NCBI RefSeq assembly: GCF_003234565.1
Contig: NZ_QKTU01000001.1
Coordinates: 186,001-250,000 of the forward strand
From: Curtobacterium sp. MCBD17_013
Lineage (GTDB): Bacteria > Actinomycetota > Actinomycetes > Actinomycetales > Microbacteriaceae
DNA: 64,000 bases
Reading direction: 5' to 3'
Both the position numbers and the translations under genes were made by a program. Shown here piece after piece: positions 23,660 through 34,232 of the stretch; the first letter of the stretch is position 1, and the number at the start of each line of letters is the position of its first letter. The notes beneath the pieces are model-generated. The model was not told the DNA's origin and did no database searches. It worked only from the letters and a program-made list of their open reading frames with translations.

Positions 23660-24328
23660 ATGACCACGAACCTCGCCCTCGCGGCCGGCATCGCGGCCGA
23701 GCCCCGCCCCGACCACCGCCGTGCCCGCCCAGAACTCGTCGAGGTCACGGCGACCCGCGCGCAGCGTCGGGCACGACCGCGGATCATCGCCGCCTTCGTG
23801 GCGGTCGCCGCACTCGCGGCGCTCCTGCTCGCGCAGCTCGGCATCAGCATGGTCCTGAGCAAGGGCGCCTACCAGCTCGACGCGTTGCAGTCGACGCAGA
23901 CGGACCTGAGCCGGTCGCAGCAGCAGCTCGACGAGCAGCTGTCCGTCCTCCGTTCGCCGCAGAACCTCGCTCGGAACGCCCAGGCGCTCGGGATGATCGC
24001 GAACTCGTCGCCCGTGTACCTCGACCCGAAGACGGGCGTGGTGTACGGCACGCCGACGCCGGCAGCGGCGACCGACTCGACCGCGGCCACCACGACGAAC
24101 CAGGTGCCGAACGCGTTGCTCGACGGCACCGCGGTCGTCGCGAAGCACGGGGACACGGCCACGAGCGCGGAGCAGCCGACGACCCACACCACCACGACCG
24201 GCTCGGCGACCGGCGCGTCGGGCTCCGATGCTGGGAAGAGCAGCGGCGCCAGCGCGTCGGGCCAGGGTTCCTCGGACTCGTCCGTATCGTCGGACGCGGC
24301 CGAGCTCCAGGCGCCCCAGACGCGCTGA
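23660..24328 (+). CDS. ftsL: FtsL-like septum formation protein
   Basis: 222 residues. A cytoplasmic Arg-rich N-terminus (about 1-40) precedes one membrane helix (IIAAFVAVAALAALLLAQLGISMVL). A short coiled coil follows (LDALQSTQTDLSRSQQQLDEQLSVLRSPQNLARNAQALGM), the FtsL/DivIC pattern. The last 120 residues are a low-complexity Ala/Ser/Thr/Gly extracellular tail. In this position it should form a complex with a FtsB/DivIC homologue and FtsQ to recruit and activate FtsW-FtsI. Assignment rests on position and topology, since FtsL sequences diverge quickly. Confidence 0.85.
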   Translation: MTTNLALAAGIAAEPRPDHRRARPELVEVTATRAQRRARPRIIAAFVAVAALAALLLAQLGISMVLSKGAYQLDALQSTQTDLSRSQQQLDEQLSVLRSPQNLARNAQALGMIANSSPVYLDPKTGVVYGTPTPAAATDSTAATTTNQVPNALLDGTAVVAKHGDTATSAEQPTTHTTTTGSATGASGSDAGKSSGASASGQGSSDSSVSSDAAELQAPQTR

Positions 24329-24357
24329 CCGTCGCCCTCGGTCCGGAAGGACGCAGT

Positions 24358-26139
24358 GTGAGGAAGACCCTCCAGAACCGGCGCATCCGCTACAGCGTCG
24401 CGATGGTGGCGATCATGGCACTCGTCGCGGTGTTCGTCGTCCGCCTCGTCGACATCCAGGTCGTGCAGGCGGCCGAGCTCGACAAGGCCTCCGTCGCCAA
24501 GCGGAGCATCCCGGTGACGCTGTACGGCACCCGCGGGTCGATCGTCGACCGCGACGGCACGCCCCTGGCGGACAGCGTCACGCGCTACAACATCACGACG
24601 GCGCCCCGCATCGTCGACGCGTTCCAGGGCAAGCTCGGCGGGACCCGGATCAAGCACGTCTCGATCGCGCAGGCGCTCCAGGCGCTCGCGACGGCGTCCG
24701 GTGGCGACGTCCCCACCATGAAGCGCGCCATCGCGGCCGCCCCGAACTCCGACTTCGCCTACCTCGTCAAGGGGTTGGACGTCGGGCACTACCGCGCGGT
24801 CGAAGCGCTCGGGATCCCCTGGGTCTACCCCGAGAAGCAAGCATCGCGGACCTACCCGAACGGGGCCGCCGCCGGCAACCTCACGGGGTTCATGGGCACG
24901 GACGGGGCGCAGGCGGGGCTCGAGCTGGCGTACGACAAGTGCCTCGCGGCGACGAACGGGTCCGAGACCTACGAGCGCGGCGAGGACGGCGTCCAGTTGC
25001 CGGCCAGCACGGTCACGACGAAGCAGGCGAAGAACGGCGGGACCGTCGAGACGACGATCGACGAGGACCTGCAGTACATGGCGCAGCAGGACATCGCCCA
25101 GCAGGCGCAGGCCCTCGGAGCGCAGTCGGCCACCGCGACGGTCGTCCAGGTCGGGACCGGGGAGATCCGCGCGATCGCGGACTGGCCGAGCGTCGACCCG
25201 AACGACGTGGACGCGACGAAGGACACCGGGTCGTTCGGCTCGCGGGCGCTCACCGCGACCTACGAGCCGGGGTCGACGATCAAGGCGGCGATCGCGGCGG
25301 CTCTCCTCGACACCGGCAAGGCGACGCCGCTCACCCCGGAGTCGGTCCCGTACTCGCGGACCTTCCCGTGGGGCGGCAGGATCTCGGACGCCGAGTACCA
25401 CGGCACCGAGAACCTGACCCTGACCGGGATCCTCGCCCAGTCGTCGAACGTCGGCATCACGGAGGCGGGGCAGGTGCTCAGCGCCCAGCAGCGGTACGAC
25501 TACATGCGCAAGTTCGGCCTGTTCGAGTCGCAGTCCGGGATCGCCTTCCCGGGGCAGCCGACCTGGCCCGACGCCGCGTCGCCCTCGTGGGACCCGCAGA
25601 CGAACATGAACTCGATGTTCGGCCAGGGGATCTCGACCACCGCGCTGCAGGTCGCGAGCATCTACCAGACGCTCGCGAACGGCGGGGAGCGGATCCCGCT
25701 GCACTTCGTCTCGGGGTGCGAGCAGGCCGACGGCACCGTCACCGACAAGCCCGACGTCACGCCGACGCGCGTGGTGTCCACGTCCGCGGCCGACCAGGTC
25801 GTGCAGATGCTGCAGAGCACCCTGACCGACCACGCGGGCACGCTCGCCGGCATGCAGCCCATCTCGGGCTACAACGTGGCCGCCAAGACCGGGACCGCCG
25901 AGGTCGCCGTGGCGAACGGTGGCGGGTACGGCAGCGACCGCATCATCTCGGTGGCCGGAATGGCACCTGCCGAGGACCCCCAGTATGTTGTCACGGTGAC
26001 GTTCACGAAGCCGGGGCCGGGACATCGGTTCTCCAGCTCCGCCGCTCCGGCGTTCCACACCCTCATGTCCCAGGTGCTCGAGAAGTACCGCGTCACCCCC
26101 TCCACGACGGCGGAGAAAACCTACCCGTCCACGTGGTGA
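24358..26139 (+). CDS. ftsI: Septal peptidoglycan transpeptidase (class B PBP, FtsI/PbpB)
   Basis: 593 residues from GTG 24358 with GGAAGG 7 nt upstream. One N-terminal membrane helix (about 13-33) is followed by the dimerisation domain (GTRGSIVDRDGTPLADS). The transpeptidase domain has S306-T-I-K309, S362-S-N364 and K510-T-G512, so the active site is complete. It cross-links septal peptidoglycan together with the glycosyltransferase FtsW. The protein lacks an extra C-terminal PASTA region. Length and position match PbpB of other actinobacteria. Confidence 0.96.
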   Translation: MRKTLQNRRIRYSVAMVAIMALVAVFVVRLVDIQVVQAAELDKASVAKRSIPVTLYGTRGSIVDRDGTPLADSVTRYNITTAPRIVDAFQGKLGGTRIKHVSIAQALQALATASGGDVPTMKRAIAAAPNSDFAYLVKGLDVGHYRAVEALGIPWVYPEKQASRTYPNGAAAGNLTGFMGTDGAQAGLELAYDKCLAATNGSETYERGEDGVQLPASTVTTKQAKNGGTVETTIDEDLQYMAQQDIAQQAQALGAQSATATVVQVGTGEIRAIADWPSVDPNDVDATKDTGSFGSRALTATYEPGSTIKAAIAAALLDTGKATPLTPESVPYSRTFPWGGRISDAEYHGTENLTLTGILAQSSNVGITEAGQVLSAQQRYDYMRKFGLFESQSGIAFPGQPTWPDAASPSWDPQTNMNSMFGQGISTTALQVASIYQTLANGGERIPLHFVSGCEQADGTVTDKPDVTPTRVVSTSAADQVVQMLQSTLTDHAGTLAGMQPISGYNVAAKTGTAEVAVANGGGYGSDRIISVAGMAPAEDPQYVVTVTFTKPGPGHRFSSSAAPAFHTLMSQVLEKYRVTPSTTAEKTYPSTW

Positions 26140-26153
26140 GGAAGAAGGAGCAC

Positions 26154-27734
26154 GTGTCCGCTCGGATCCCTCCGGTCCTCCGTCCCGAACACCCGGCCGC
26201 ACGCCCGCTCGCCGAACTCGTCAACGCGTTCGGCCTGCGCGTCGTCGGTTCGTCGGACGGCATCGAGGTCACCGGCGTGACCCTCAGCGCCGCCGAGGTG
26301 CAGCCGGGGGACGTCTTCGTCGGCGTCCACGGAGCGCACCGTCACGGGGCCGAGTTCGCGGCTGACGCTGCCGAGCGTGGTGCCGTCGCGGTGATGACGG
26401 ACGACGCCGGGGTGGCCCTGGCGGCACCGAGCGGTCTCCCCGTGATCGTCGTCGAGGACCCGCGCGCGGCGCTCGGAGACGTGTCCGCGTGGGTGTACCG
26501 CACGACCCAGGACGCCGAGGACCTGCCGCAGCTCTTCGCCGTGACCGGCACGAACGGCAAGACGAGCACCGCCTACCTGCTCGAGGCGGTCCTCGGGCAG
26601 CTCGGGCTCGTCACGGGACTCAGCTCGACCGCGGAGCGGCACATCGGGCAGCTCAGCGTGACGAGCCGCCTCACGACGCCGGAGGCGAGCGAGATGCACG
26701 CGCTCCTCGCCCGGATGCGTGAGAGCGAGGTGCGCGCGGTCGCCGTCGAGGTGAGCGCCCAGGCCCTCAGCCGACACCGGGTCGACGGCATCGTGTTCGA
26801 CGTCGTCGCGTTCACGAACCTCAGCCACGACCACCTCGACGACTACGCCGACATGGAGGAGTACTTCCAGGCGAAGCTGCCCCTGTTCCAACCCGAACAC
26901 GGGCGTCGGGGCGTCGTCTCGCTCGACTCGGAGTGGGGGGCGCGCGTGGTCGCCGAGTCCCGGATCCCGGTCACGACGATCACGGTCCGACCCGAGGTCG
27001 AGGCCGAGTGGCGCGTGGAGATCACCGAGGCCGCTGCCGCGTACACCGAGTTCCGGCTCACCGGCCCCGAGGGCCGGTCGTTGACCACCCGCGTCCCGCT
27101 CATCGGGTGGCACATGGCCGCGAACGCAGCACTCGCGATCGTCATGCTGGTCGAAGGCGGGTTCGAGCTCGGCGCCATCGAGCAGGCCCTCCGCCACGAG
27201 GACGGCACGAGCGGTATCGACGCGTACCTCCCCGGCCGCACCGAGCGGGTCTCCGGCGACGAGGGACCCAGCGTCTACGTCGACTTCGGGCACAGCCCCG
27301 ACGCCTTCCTCAACACCCTCGCCGCGGTCCGGCAGTTCACGCCCGGCAAGGTGATCATGCTCTTCGGCGCGGACGGCGACCGGGACACGACGAAGCGGGC
27401 GGACATGGCCCGTGTGGCCGCGGCGGGCAGCGACGTGCTCGTCGTCACCGACCACCACCCGCGATTCGAGGACCCGGCGTCGATCCGCAAGACGCTCGTC
27501 GACGCCGCACGCGAGGCCTACCCGGACCACGAGCTGTACGAGGTCACGCCGCCCGAGGCCGCCATCCGGCACGCCGTGTCGCTCGCCGGCGAGGGCGACT
27601 CGATCCTCTGGGCGGGACCGGGACACCAGGACTACCGCGACATCCGCGGGGTCCGGACGGAGTACTCCGCCCGTGACGAAGCACGCGCCGCCCTCCGTGA
27701 GGCCGGCTGGACCCCGGGGGAGGCCCGCCGGTGA
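26154..27734 (+). CDS. murE: UDP-MurNAc-L-Ala-D-Glu:amino acid ligase (MurE type)
   Basis: 526 residues from GTG 26154 with GAAGAAGGAG just before it. The Mur ligase ATP loop GTNGKTST is near residue 132, the lysine to be carbamylated is in EYFQAKLPLF, and YVDFGHSPDAF precedes the C-terminal domain. MurE adds the third residue of the stem peptide. The specificity motif, D-N-P-R in meso-DAP enzymes, is here D433-H-H-P-R437. This fits the group B peptidoglycan of Microbacteriaceae, where position 3 may be homoserine, ornithine, lysine or diaminobutyrate rather than DAP. Which amino acid is used cannot be read from the sequence. The stop overlaps murF by 4 nt. Confidence 0.92.
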   Translation: MSARIPPVLRPEHPAARPLAELVNAFGLRVVGSSDGIEVTGVTLSAAEVQPGDVFVGVHGAHRHGAEFAADAAERGAVAVMTDDAGVALAAPSGLPVIVVEDPRAALGDVSAWVYRTTQDAEDLPQLFAVTGTNGKTSTAYLLEAVLGQLGLVTGLSSTAERHIGQLSVTSRLTTPEASEMHALLARMRESEVRAVAVEVSAQALSRHRVDGIVFDVVAFTNLSHDHLDDYADMEEYFQAKLPLFQPEHGRRGVVSLDSEWGARVVAESRIPVTTITVRPEVEAEWRVEITEAAAAYTEFRLTGPEGRSLTTRVPLIGWHMAANAALAIVMLVEGGFELGAIEQALRHEDGTSGIDAYLPGRTERVSGDEGPSVYVDFGHSPDAFLNTLAAVRQFTPGKVIMLFGADGDRDTTKRADMARVAAAGSDVLVVTDHHPRFEDPASIRKTLVDAAREAYPDHELYEVTPPEAAIRHAVSLAGEGDSILWAGPGHQDYRDIRGVRTEYSARDEARAALREAGWTPGEARR

Positions 27735-29197
27735 TCGCGCTCACCCTCGCCGAGGTCGCCGCGGCGGTGGACGGCGAACTCGTCGCCGGCGCGCCCGAGC
27801 GGGTCATCGAGGGCTCCGTTGAGACGGACTCCCGGCTCGTCGGGCCCGGGTCGGTGTTCTTCGCCCTCGCCGGCGAGACGACCGACGGCCACCTGTTCGT
27901 CCCCGCAGCGGTGTCGGCGGGGGCGGCGCTCGTGATCACCGAGCGCGTCACGGCGACCGAGGTGGCGGGCCGGCCGGACGCCGACGTCGCCCAGATCGTC
28001 GTCGCGGACGGCTACGCCGCGTTGGCCGCGCTCGCGCACGAGGTCGTCGCCCGGGTCCGCGCCGGCGGCCGCCTGCGGGTCGTGGGCATCACCGGCTCGA
28101 ACGGCAAGACGAGCACCAAGAACATGCTGCGCACGATCCTGTCCCGGCACGGCGAGACCGTCGCACCCGAGGGCTCGTTCAACAACCACGTCGGCGCGCC
28201 GATCTCGATGCTGCGACTCACGCACGACACGCGGTTCCTCGTCGTCGAGATGGGCGCGAGCGGTGTCGGGCACATCGCGAAGCTCGTCCGCATCGCCGAG
28301 CCGGACGTCGGGGTCGTCCTCAAGGTCGGACTCGCGCACGCGGGCGAGTTCGGCGGGATCGAGGCGACCCAGCGCGCGAAGTCCGAGATGGTGACCGACC
28401 TGCCGTCGACCGCGACCGCCGTGCTCAACATCGACGACGACCGCGTTGCCTCGATGCGCGCGCTGACAGCCGCACGAGTCGTCGGCTTCGGCACCTCCCC
28501 GGACGCCGCGTACCGCATCGGGGACCTGACGAGCGACCGGCACGGCACCGCGTTCACGCTGACCCGTCGGAGCACGGACGCGTCGGCGGTGCCGGGAGGC
28601 CCGACCCAGGCCGAGGAGACCGTCACCGTCCGCCTCGCCATCCTCGGCGAGCACCACGCCATCAACGCCACGGCCGCGCTCGCGGTCGCCGCCGAGTGGG
28701 GTGTCCCGCTCGCCGACGGTGCCGAGGCGCTCGCCACGATGACGCGCGCCGAGCGGTGGCGGATGGAGCTCCTCCACGGCGGCCCGGAGGGCGTCACGGT
28801 CGTGAACGACGCGTACAACGCCTCGCCGGACTCGATGGCCGCCGCGCTCCGGACGCTCGCGCAGATCGCCCGTCCGGGCGAGCGCACCGTCGCGGTGCTC
28901 GGCGAGATGGCCGAGCTCGGCGAGTACTCCGTCGAGGAGCACGACCGCGTCGGACGGCTCGTCGTCCGCCTCGGCATCGGGCAGCTCCTGGTCGTCGGGC
29001 CCGGAGCGCTCCCCATCCACCAGGCCGCCTCCCTCGAGGGATCGTGGGACGGCGAGTCGGTCTACGTCGAGGACGCCGAGGACGCCGTCCGTACCCTGCA
29101 GGACATGCTCCGCCCCGGCGACGTCGTCCTGGTCAAGTCCTCGAAGTCCGCCGGTCTCCGACACCTCGGTGACCGCATCGGAGGTGTTCCGGCATGA
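27731..29197 (+). CDS. murF: UDP-MurNAc-tripeptide-D-alanyl-D-alanine ligase
   Basis: 488 residues from GTG 27731, overlapping the murE stop (GTGA). Motifs are [16 protein letters not shown] in the N-terminal substrate domain, the ATP loop [15 protein letters not shown], the MurF-typical [12 protein letters not shown] and [11 protein letters not shown]. It attaches D-Ala-D-Ala to the UDP-MurNAc tripeptide in the cytoplasm, completing the pentapeptide. Overlap with mraY (ATGA) continues the coupled series. Confidence 0.96.
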   Translation: MIALTLAEVAAAVDGELVAGAPERVIEGSVETDSRLVGPGSVFFALAGETTDGHLFVPAAVSAGAALVITERVTATEVAGRPDADVAQIVVADGYAALAALAHEVVARVRAGGRLRVVGITGSNGKTSTKNMLRTILSRHGETVAPEGSFNNHVGAPISMLRLTHDTRFLVVEMGASGVGHIAKLVRIAEPDVGVVLKVGLAHAGEFGGIEATQRAKSEMVTDLPSTATAVLNIDDDRVASMRALTAARVVGFGTSPDAAYRIGDLTSDRHGTAFTLTRRSTDASAVPGGPTQAEETVTVRLAILGEHHAINATAALAVAAEWGVPLADGAEALATMTRAERWRMELLHGGPEGVTVVNDAYNASPDSMAAALRTLAQIARPGERTVAVLGEMAELGEYSVEEHDRVGRLVVRLGIGQLLVVGPGALPIHQAASLEGSWDGESVYVEDAEDAVRTLQDMLRPGDVVLVKSSKSAGLRHLGDRIGGVPA

Positions 29198-30300
29198 TCG
29201 CACTGCTCATCGCCGCGGCGGTGTCGCTCGTGTTCACGTTGCTGCTCACCCCGCTGTTCATCAAGCTCTTCCACCGACTCGGGTGGGGGCAGTTCATCCG
29301 CGACGACGGTCCGCAGTCCCACCACACCAAGCGCGGGACGGCCACCATGGGCGGGATCGTCCTGATCCTCGGGTCCGTCATCGGGTACTTCGTGGGGCAC
29401 CTCGCCGGCCGCGACACCGTGACCCTGTCCGGGATGCTCGTGCTGTTCCTCATGGTGGGGCTCGGCGTGGTCGGGTTCGTGGACGACTTCCTCAAGGTGC
29501 GTCGGCAGCGGAGCCTCGGGCTCGGCGGCTGGGCGAAGGTGCTGGGGCAGGTCATCGTGGGCGTGATCTTCGCGACGGTCGCCCTCGTCGTGCCGAACGC
29601 GCACGGGCAGTACCCGGCGTCCAAGATGATCTCGGCCGTACGGGACATCCCGTGGCTCGACTTCATGGCCCTCGGCACCGTCATCGGGACCGTGCTCTAC
29701 CTCGCGTGGATCGTGTTCCTCACGGTGTCCACGTCCAACGGTGTCAACGTCGCCGACGGGCTGGACGGGCTGGCGACCGGGTCGAGCATCCTCGCGATCG
29801 CGTCCTACATCTTCATCGGCTTCTGGCAGTACAACCAGGAGTGCGGCGGAGCGCGACTCGACGACAGCGTCGTGCATGCGTGTTACCGGGTGACGAACCC
29901 GCTCGACCTGGCGGTCGTGGCCGCATCGATCTGCGGCGGGCTCATCGGGTTCCTCTGGTACAACACGTCGCCGGCGCAGATCTTCCTCGGTGACACCGGC
30001 TCGCTCGGCCTCGGGGGCGCCCTCGCCGCGCTCGCGATCCTCAGCCGGACGGAGCTGCTGCTCGTCCTCATCGGCGGCCTGTTCTTCATCGTCACCGGCT
30101 CGGTCATCCTGCAGCGGGCCTACTTCAAGATCACCCACGGCAAGCGCATCTTCCTGATGAGTCCGCTGCACCACCACTTCGAGCTCAAGGGCTGGGCCGA
30201 GGTCACGGTCGTGGTGCGGTTCTGGATCATCGCCGGACTCTGTGTCGCCGCCGGCGTCGGGCTGTTCTACCTCGAGTGGATCACGAGAGCCAACGCATGA
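29194..30300 (+). CDS. mraY: Phospho-N-acetylmuramoyl-pentapeptide transferase
   Basis: 368 residues, about ten membrane helices. Signature elements are [13 protein letters not shown], the magnesium-binding [11 protein letters not shown], the active-site [28 protein letters not shown] and the [11 protein letters not shown] loop. It transfers phospho-MurNAc-pentapeptide to undecaprenyl phosphate, giving lipid I at the membrane. It overlaps both neighbours by 4 nt. Confidence 0.97.
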   Translation: MIALLIAAAVSLVFTLLLTPLFIKLFHRLGWGQFIRDDGPQSHHTKRGTATMGGIVLILGSVIGYFVGHLAGRDTVTLSGMLVLFLMVGLGVVGFVDDFLKVRRQRSLGLGGWAKVLGQVIVGVIFATVALVVPNAHGQYPASKMISAVRDIPWLDFMALGTVIGTVLYLAWIVFLTVSTSNGVNVADGLDGLATGSSILAIASYIFIGFWQYNQECGGARLDDSVVHACYRVTNPLDLAVVAASICGGLIGFLWYNTSPAQIFLGDTGSLGLGGALAALAILSRTELLLVLIGGLFFIVTGSVILQRAYFKITHGKRIFLMSPLHHHFELKGWAEVTVVVRFWIIAGLCVAAGVGLFYLEWITRANA

Positions 30301-31859
30301 CACGACCCACCCGGGCCTCCCGGCTCGACGGTCTGACCAGCTGGCACGCCACCGGATGGCGTGGGCTCCGCGTGGCGGTGCTCGGGCTCGGCGCCACCGG
30401 GTTCTCGGTCGCCGACACCCTCGTCGAACTCGGCAGCGAGGTCACCGTGTGGTCCGAGGATGCCCCGGAGGACCGTGTCGAGCTGCTCGGCGTGATCGGC
30501 GCGCGGTTCGTGCGGACCTCCCTGGCGACCGTGCCGGACGAGCTCGTCGTCGCCGCCCCGGACCTCGTCGTAGCGTCACCCGGGTTGCCGCCGTCCAACC
30601 CGACGCTCGCCTGGGCCGTCGAGCACAGCACGGTCTGGGGCGACATCGAACTCGCCTGGCGCGTCCGCGACAAGGTGGTGCGTCCGAGCGGACCCGCGCC
30701 GTGGGTGCTCATCACCGGGACGAACGGCAAGACGACCACGACGCAGCTCACCCAGGCGATGTACGCGGCCGGCGGCTGGCGTGCCGCGGCCTGCGGCAAC
30801 ATCGGCGTCCCCGTGCTCGACGTCGTCCGCGACCCGGACGGGTACGACGTGCTCGTCGTCGAGCTCTCGAGCCACCAGCTGCACAGCATGCCGACGACCG
30901 GACCGGGCGCCGTCGTGCCCCTCGCGTCCACGTGCCTCAACCTCGCCGACGACCACCTCGAGTGGCACGGATCCGCCGCGGCCTACCGGGACGCCAAGGC
31001 GAAGGTCTACGCGAACACCGTCGTCGCGTGCGTCTACAACGTCGTCGACGAGGCCACGCGGCGCATGGTCGAGGACGCCGACGTCGTCGAGGGGTGCCGT
31101 GCGGTCGGGTTCACCTCGGGCGTCCCGGCGCCGGGCGACGTCGGGGTGGTCGAGGACGTGCTGTGCGACCGTGCGTTCCTCGACGACCGGCGGAACGCCG
31201 CGCTCGAACTGGCCGCGCAGGCGGACCTCGAGCTCGCCGGCCTCGCGTCGCCGCACATGACGATGAACGTGCTCGCGGCGGCGGCGCTCGCCCGCGCCGG
31301 TGATGTGACGCCCGCCGACATCCGTCAGGCGGTCCGGGGGTTCCGTCCCGACCACCACCGCACGGAGCTCGTGGCGGTCGCCGACGGCGTGCGCTGGGTC
31401 GACGACTCCAAGGCGACGAACCCCCACGCTGCAACGGCGTCCCTCGCGGCCTTCGAGGACGTGGTGTGGATCGTCGGCGGCCTGTTCAAGGGCGTCGACG
31501 TCGACGACCTCGTGGCCCGGTTCGGACCCGAGGTGCGTGCGGCCGTCGTGATCGGGACGGACCGCGCACCGGTGCTCGCGGCATTCGCACGACACGCGCC
31601 CGATGTGCCCCTCGTCGAGGTCCTCGCATCGGACACTGAGCAGGTCATGCCCGAGGCGGTCCGGCATGCCGCCGCCGTCGCACGACCCGGCGACACGGTC
31701 CTCCTCGCCCCGGCTGCCGCGTCGTTCGACCAGTTCGGCTCCTACGCGGACCGGGGGCGCCGGTTCGCGGCGGCCGTCCACGAGCACCTGGGAGGAGACG
31801 CCGATGGCGAACCCGCCGACGACCGTCCGCACGGGGACGACCCGGACCGGGGGCGGTGA
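30297..31859 (+). CDS. murD: UDP-N-acetylmuramoylalanine-D-glutamate ligase
   Basis: 520 residues from ATG 30297. The N-terminal UDP-binding domain ([17 protein letters not shown]), ATP loop [23 protein letters not shown] and the C-terminal [14 protein letters not shown] are present. It adds D-glutamate to UDP-MurNAc-L-Ala. The final 18 codons overlap the ftsW start (31804) in another frame, an unusually long overlap for this cluster. The C-terminal tail is acidic and looks dispensable. Confidence 0.95.
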   Translation: MTRPTRASRLDGLTSWHATGWRGLRVAVLGLGATGFSVADTLVELGSEVTVWSEDAPEDRVELLGVIGARFVRTSLATVPDELVVAAPDLVVASPGLPPSNPTLAWAVEHSTVWGDIELAWRVRDKVVRPSGPAPWVLITGTNGKTTTTQLTQAMYAAGGWRAAACGNIGVPVLDVVRDPDGYDVLVVELSSHQLHSMPTTGPGAVVPLASTCLNLADDHLEWHGSAAAYRDAKAKVYANTVVACVYNVVDEATRRMVEDADVVEGCRAVGFTSGVPAPGDVGVVEDVLCDRAFLDDRRNAALELAAQADLELAGLASPHMTMNVLAAAALARAGDVTPADIRQAVRGFRPDHHRTELVAVADGVRWVDDSKATNPHAATASLAAFEDVVWIVGGLFKGVDVDDLVARFGPEVRAAVVIGTDRAPVLAAFARHAPDVPLVEVLASDTEQVMPEAVRHAAAVARPGDTVLLAPAAASFDQFGSYADRGRRFAAAVHEHLGGDADGEPADDRPHGDDPDRGR

Positions 31860-33135
31860 CCGGTCTGCCGGTGCGGCCGCTCGACGCGCGAACGGGGCCG
31901 TGGTCGCGGTCCGCCAGCTGTTCGTCGCCGAGACGGGCGCGTTCTACACGATCCTCGGGGTGACCCTGTTCCTCGTCGTGTTCGGCGTGGTCATGGTCCT
32001 GTCCTCGTCGAGCGTCGAGCAGTACGCGGCCACGAAGGACTTCTTCGGGGCCTTCACGCGACAGGGCATGTACGCCGTGATCGGCGTCCCGCTCATGCTC
32101 GTCGCATCGCGGCTGTCGGTGCGCTTCTGGCGGAAGTGGGCGATGCGGATCGTCGTCGCGGGCCTGGTCGTGCAGGCGCTCGTCGTGCTCACACCGCTCG
32201 GGTACTCGATCCAGGGCAACCGGAACTGGATCCGGATCGGCTCCTTCACCGCGCAGCCGTCCGAGATCCTCAAGCTCGCCCTCGCGCTCGGCATCGGTGC
32301 GATCATCTACGCCAAGCGGGACAAGCTCGACGACTGGCGCGAGGTCTTCATCCCCGTGGGGCTCGCGGCGCTCGGCTCGATCGGGCTCGTCCTCGTCGGC
32401 AAGGACCTCGGGACCGCGATCATCATGATGCTGCTCGTGTTCGGTGCGCTGTTCATCGGCGGCGCCCGCCTGCGGCACCTCGGGGTGGGCGTGCTCGCGA
32501 TCGCGGTGGTCGTCCCGTTCCTCACGATGTCGTCGAGTTCGCGGTCGTCCCGGATCAGCGCCTGGTTGTCGGGCTGCACGAACTCGAACCAGTACCAGGA
32601 CCTCTGCTGGCAGCCCGTGCACGGCATGTGGGCGCTCGCGTCCGGCGGGGTGTTCGGTGTCGGCCTCGGCAACTCGAAGCTCAAGTGGTCGTGGCTGCCC
32701 GAGGCGGACAACGACTTCATCTTCGCGATCATCGGCGAGGAGCTCGGGCTCATCGGCGCGATCGTCGTGCTCGTCCTCTTCGTGGTCCTCGCGATCGGGT
32801 TCGTCAAGGTGATCCGGACCTCCCGCGACCCGTTCGTGCGGACGGTGACCGGCGCGGTGATGGTGTGGATCGTCGGGCAGGCACTCGTCAACATCGCCGT
32901 GGTGCTCGGCCTCCTACCCGTGCTCGGCGTGCCGTTGCCGTTGATATCCGCGGGTGGCTCGGCGCTCATCATGACGCTCGTCGCGATCGGCGTCGTCCTG
33001 TCCTTCGCCCGCGTCGCTCCGGACGCCGACACCGCAGTACCCGTGGACGGGCACCTCGTCGCGGCGCAGCGATCCGCGGCGGCCGCGGCGGCGCGTGCCG
33101 GCCGGGTCGCGAACCCCGGACGGGGTGCTCGGTGA
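31804..33135 (+). CDS. ftsW: Septal peptidoglycan glycosyltransferase FtsW
   Basis: 443 residues from ATG 31804, supported by GGAGGAGA about 7 nt upstream although it lies inside murD. About ten membrane helices of the SEDS fold. Landmarks are [34 protein letters not shown], the large extracellular loop, [31 protein letters not shown] and [14 protein letters not shown]. It polymerises lipid II into glycan strands at the septum in complex with FtsI. The stop overlaps murG (GTGA). Confidence 0.95.
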   Translation: MANPPTTVRTGTTRTGGGDRSAGAAARRANGAVVAVRQLFVAETGAFYTILGVTLFLVVFGVVMVLSSSSVEQYAATKDFFGAFTRQGMYAVIGVPLMLVASRLSVRFWRKWAMRIVVAGLVVQALVVLTPLGYSIQGNRNWIRIGSFTAQPSEILKLALALGIGAIIYAKRDKLDDWREVFIPVGLAALGSIGLVLVGKDLGTAIIMMLLVFGALFIGGARLRHLGVGVLAIAVVVPFLTMSSSSRSSRISAWLSGCTNSNQYQDLCWQPVHGMWALASGGVFGVGLGNSKLKWSWLPEADNDFIFAIIGEELGLIGAIVVLVLFVVLAIGFVKVIRTSRDPFVRTVTGAVMVWIVGQALVNIAVVLGLLPVLGVPLPLISAGGSALIMTLVAIGVVLSFARVAPDADTAVPVDGHLVAAQRSAAAAAARAGRVANPGRGAR

Positions 33136-34232
33136 GCCGCTTCCTCTTCGCGGGCGGAGGCACGGCGGGGCACGTCAACCCGCTCCTCGCCGTCGCCGAC
33201 CGGCTGCGCGAGCGTCGTCCGGACGACGACGTGCTCGTGCTCGGCACAGCCGAGGGCCTGGAGGCGCGGCTCGTCCCCCTGCGCGGCTACGAGTTGACGA
33301 CCATCCCGCGCCTGCCGTTCCCGCGCCGTCCGAACGCGGCGGCTGTCCGGTTCCCCGGCGCCTTCCGGCGCACCGTGGCCCACACCGAGGCCCTGATCCG
33401 GGATCGCGGCATCGACGTCGTGTTCGGCGTCGGCGGGTACGCGGCCGCGCCGGCCTACATCGCCGCACGGCGGACGGGCGTCCCGCTCGTGGTGCACGAG
33501 GCGAACGCCCGTGCGGGGCTCGCCAACCGCCTCGCCGCGCGCTTCACCGACCACGTCGGCACCACGTTCTCGAACACGCGCCTCCCGCACGCCCGCCTCG
33601 TCGGCATGCCACTCCGGCGCGAGATCGAGACGCTCGACCGACGCGCCGCCCGCGCCGAGGGGCTGGCCGCGTTCGGTCTCGACCCCGCGCGCCCGGTGCT
33701 GCTCGTGACCGGAGGCTCTTCCGGCGCGCGACGGATCAACGAGACCGTCCACCGCGCCGCGGCCGCCGTGCTCGGGGTGGGGTGGCAGATCCTGCACATC
33801 GTGGGCGCGAAGTCCGACATCGGCCCCTCGTCGCTCGAGGGGTACCACGTCCTGCAGTACTGCGACCGCATGGACCTCGCCATGGCCGCCGCGGACTTCG
33901 TGGTCTCCCGATCCGGCGCGGGGATGGTCTGCGAGCTCACCGCCGTCGGCGTGCCGAGCGTGCTCGTGCCGTATCCTGTCGGCAACGGCGAGCAGCGGCT
34001 GAACGCCCGCGACGTCGTCGAGGCCGGCGGCGCGGTCCTGGTGGCGGACGAGGCGTTCCTGCCCGAGTGGGTGACGTTCGACCTGCTCGGGATCCTCCAG
34101 GACCGGGCGCGGATCGCGGACATGGCGGTGCGCGCGGGCAGCGTCGGACACCGCGACGGCGCCGATCGCATGACGGACCTCGTGATCGACGCGCTCCGCG
34201 GGCACGGCGCGGGACGGACGGAGGAACCATGA
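33132..34232 (+). CDS. murG: UDP-GlcNAc:lipid I N-acetylglucosaminyltransferase
   Basis: 366 residues from GTG 33132. The N-terminal [16 protein letters not shown] loop, [39 protein letters not shown] and the C-terminal nucleotide-sugar site [24 protein letters not shown]...GEQRLNA are intact. It adds GlcNAc to lipid I on the inner leaflet to make lipid II. It overlaps ftsW and murC by 4 nt. Confidence 0.97.
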   Translation: MSRFLFAGGGTAGHVNPLLAVADRLRERRPDDDVLVLGTAEGLEARLVPLRGYELTTIPRLPFPRRPNAAAVRFPGAFRRTVAHTEALIRDRGIDVVFGVGGYAAAPAYIAARRTGVPLVVHEANARAGLANRLAARFTDHVGTTFSNTRLPHARLVGMPLRREIETLDRRAARAEGLAAFGLDPARPVLLVTGGSSGARRINETVHRAAAAVLGVGWQILHIVGAKSDIGPSSLEGYHVLQYCDRMDLAMAAADFVVSRSGAGMVCELTAVGVPSVLVPYPVGNGEQRLNARDVVEAGGAVLVADEAFLPEWVTFDLLGILQDRARIADMAVRAGSVGHRDGADRMTDLVIDALRGHGAGRTEEP

